In this document: piece by piece, positions 5,125 through 6,048 of the stretch
Position numbering within the stretch: the first letter of the stretch is position 1
How the letters are laid out: each line of letters begins with the position of its first letter
Assembly: GCA_028688535.1 (NCBI GenBank)
Contig: JAQTXY010000132.1
Coordinates: forward strand, 1 to 6,048
Length of the DNA: 6,048 nt
Direction of reading: 5' to 3'
Source: Methanothrix sp.
Lineage (GTDB): Archaea; Halobacteriota; Methanosarcinia; Methanotrichales; Methanotrichaceae
Made by a program: the position numbers and the translations under genes
Notes under the pieces: model-generated
The model's database searches: none
The model's input: only the letters and a program-made list of their open reading frames with translations
What the model was told of the DNA's origin: nothing

Positions 5125-6048
5125 CTATTCTACATATTCATAATGCCGGTATCCCTGATGATCAATCCCCACCAGGGCAAACTCACCCTTTGGCGGCAGC
5201 ACGCTCTCTCTCTTCTTTCCTTCGTGAAGCTGCTCATAATCCTGCAAAGAAATCTGCTTTCTCTCCGCCAGCTTCTGCACGAACCCTCTCAAAGGCACAG
5301 AGTCGGCCTGCGGCTGGGCAATGGCTGAGAAGAATAGGGCCGAGCAGCCGCTGCCGTAGGCTCCGAAGCACACTCTCTCTCCGGCATGAATCTTCTGCAT
5401 TTCCAGCAGGCTTGCCAGGCCCAGGTAGATCGATCCGGTGTAGATGTTTCCGATCTGGCGAGAGAGCGTGGCCGTGTCCCCTACTTTAGCCTGGAATGCC
5501 TGCAGGAATTGCTGCGATTTAGCAAAGCGCCGGGCGTAGTCCGCCTCTGCCGCCTGATATTTTTCGATATCATCATAATCCTGGGCGGCTGGCTCTCGCC
5601 CCAGCTCCCGCTCAATCTCGCCAGATCTGCGGCTCTCTCTCCAATCGTGCCTGAAGATGGCAGCAGATGCGTACTCAACCATTCTGGGATAGGGAATATG
5701 AAAGAGAAGATGATCCACGAAATCAGTAACGCACTCGCCCGCGCCGGGAGCTATCACCCCACGCCGCAGCGCTCTGGCGGCAAATGAATCGAAGGCTCCT
5801 TGCATGGCATCCAGATAGCACTGATTGCTGTGCTTTCCGTTTACAACCGCAGTAGTGCAGCCCATGGGCCGGAAGAAGTCGTTCTCGTCCCTGGTGAAGG
5901 AGCCGTAGATCTGCTCCAGGGCCAGCAGACGGGGATTCTTTTTTACCAGCAGGGCAATGCTTCCCGCTCCCTGGGTGTACTCGCCGGCAGAGGCAAGCGG
6001 GTACTTGGCCACATCCGAGGCGATGACGATGCCCACCTTGCCTTCCTC
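5125..6048 (-). CDS. mvaS: Hydroxymethylglutaryl-CoA synthase (bacterial/eukaryal MvaS-like), C-terminal part
   Basis: Condenses acetyl-CoA with acetoacetyl-CoA to HMG-CoA, the entry to the mevalonate pathway that supplies isoprenoids for archaeal lipids; cytoplasmic. The start lies beyond the right edge, and 307 residues are visible, ending in TAG. The frame is open to the edge (EEGKVGIVIASDVAKYPL), so the GTG near 6036 is an internal valine. Visible hallmarks are AGEYTQGAGSIALLV (21-35), the FFRP and VVNGKHSNQCYLDAM block (58-82), FHIPYPRM with the catalytic histidine (His117), NIYTGSIYLGLASLLE (201-216) and GAYGSGC (229-235). The catalytic Cys and Glu of the N-terminal thiolase half are outside the window. 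These signatures match the MvaS/eukaryal type; the short archaeal type has a FHQPNGK-like motif at the histidine. A charged insertion at about 134-190 is longer than in bacterial MvaS. Full length is estimated at about 440-450 residues. A PksG-type enzyme of polyketide beta-branching is the alternative. Confidence 0.88.
   Translation of the reverse strand, partial: EEGKVGIVIASDVAKYPLASAGEYTQGAGSIALLVKKNPRLLALEQIYGSFTRDENDFFRPMGCTTAVVNGKHSNQCYLDAMQGAFDSFAARALRRGVIAPGAGECVTDFVDHLLFHIPYPRMVEYASAAIFRHDWRESRRSGEIERELGREPAAQDYDDIEKYQAAEADYARRFAKSQQFLQAFQAKVGDTATLSRQIGNIYTGSIYLGLASLLEMQKIHAGERVCFGAYGSGCSALFFSAIAQPQADSVPLRGFVQKLAERKQISLQDYEQLHEGKKRESVLPPKGEFALVGIDHQGYRHYEYVE

Noticed and set aside
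5082..5787. Plus-strand open frames of 61-135 codons opposite the HMG-CoA synthase
   Set aside because: They are antisense shadows. The minus frame has unmistakable family motifs, while the plus frames give low-complexity Arg/Ser/Pro-rich products and lack ribosome binding sites.

Overview
This window most likely comes from a methanogenic archaeon. A Methanosarcinales member, possibly Methanothrix (Methanosaeta)-like, fits best. Four observations support this. There is an AtwA-type double ABC ATPase (methyl-coenzyme M reductase component A2, known from methanogens and relatives). There is an archaeal RadA next to a multi-OB-fold archaeal RPA. Initiation uses Shine-Dalgarno sequences with ATG or GTG starts. 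AT-rich intergenic stretches carry TATA-box-like promoters. The genus is an inference; assignment to methanogenic archaea is secure.

Layout. Positions 1-3301 (+) hold a tight three-gene run: the 3' part of atwA (cut by the left edge), a three-OB-fold RPA starting 6 nt later, and radA 57 nt further on. It pairs an ATP-dependent activation factor for MCR with two proteins that act on single-stranded DNA in replication and recombination. Positions 3302-3904 lack any large gene but are not empty. They hold a T-rich terminator-like tract, a TATA box followed by an excellent Shine-Dalgarno and a 34-codon reading frame, a long imperfect hairpin, a convergent 56-aa basic small gene on the minus strand with a good ribosome binding site, and a TATA element between that gene and the next plus-strand gene.

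Positions 3905-4929 (+) hold a two-gene unit. The first encodes a secreted single-module lamin-tail-domain protein and the second a DUF3786-like cytoplasmic protein. The two overlap by one base (TAATG), which implies translational coupling. Positions 4930-5124 are a short convergent gap with only doubtful mini-ORFs. Positions 5125-6048 (-) hold the C-terminal two thirds of a 3-hydroxy-3-methylglutaryl-CoA synthase, cut by the right edge. It is of the bacterial/eukaryal (MvaS-like) type rather than the short type usual in archaea.

The points most worth a second look are the 3391-3728 small-gene/hairpin region, the non-archaeal flavour of the HMG-CoA synthase, the lamin-tail/DUF3786 pair, and the three-OB, zinc-finger-free RPA. 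I saw no CRISPR array, tRNA, rRNA, insertion sequence or clear defence system.
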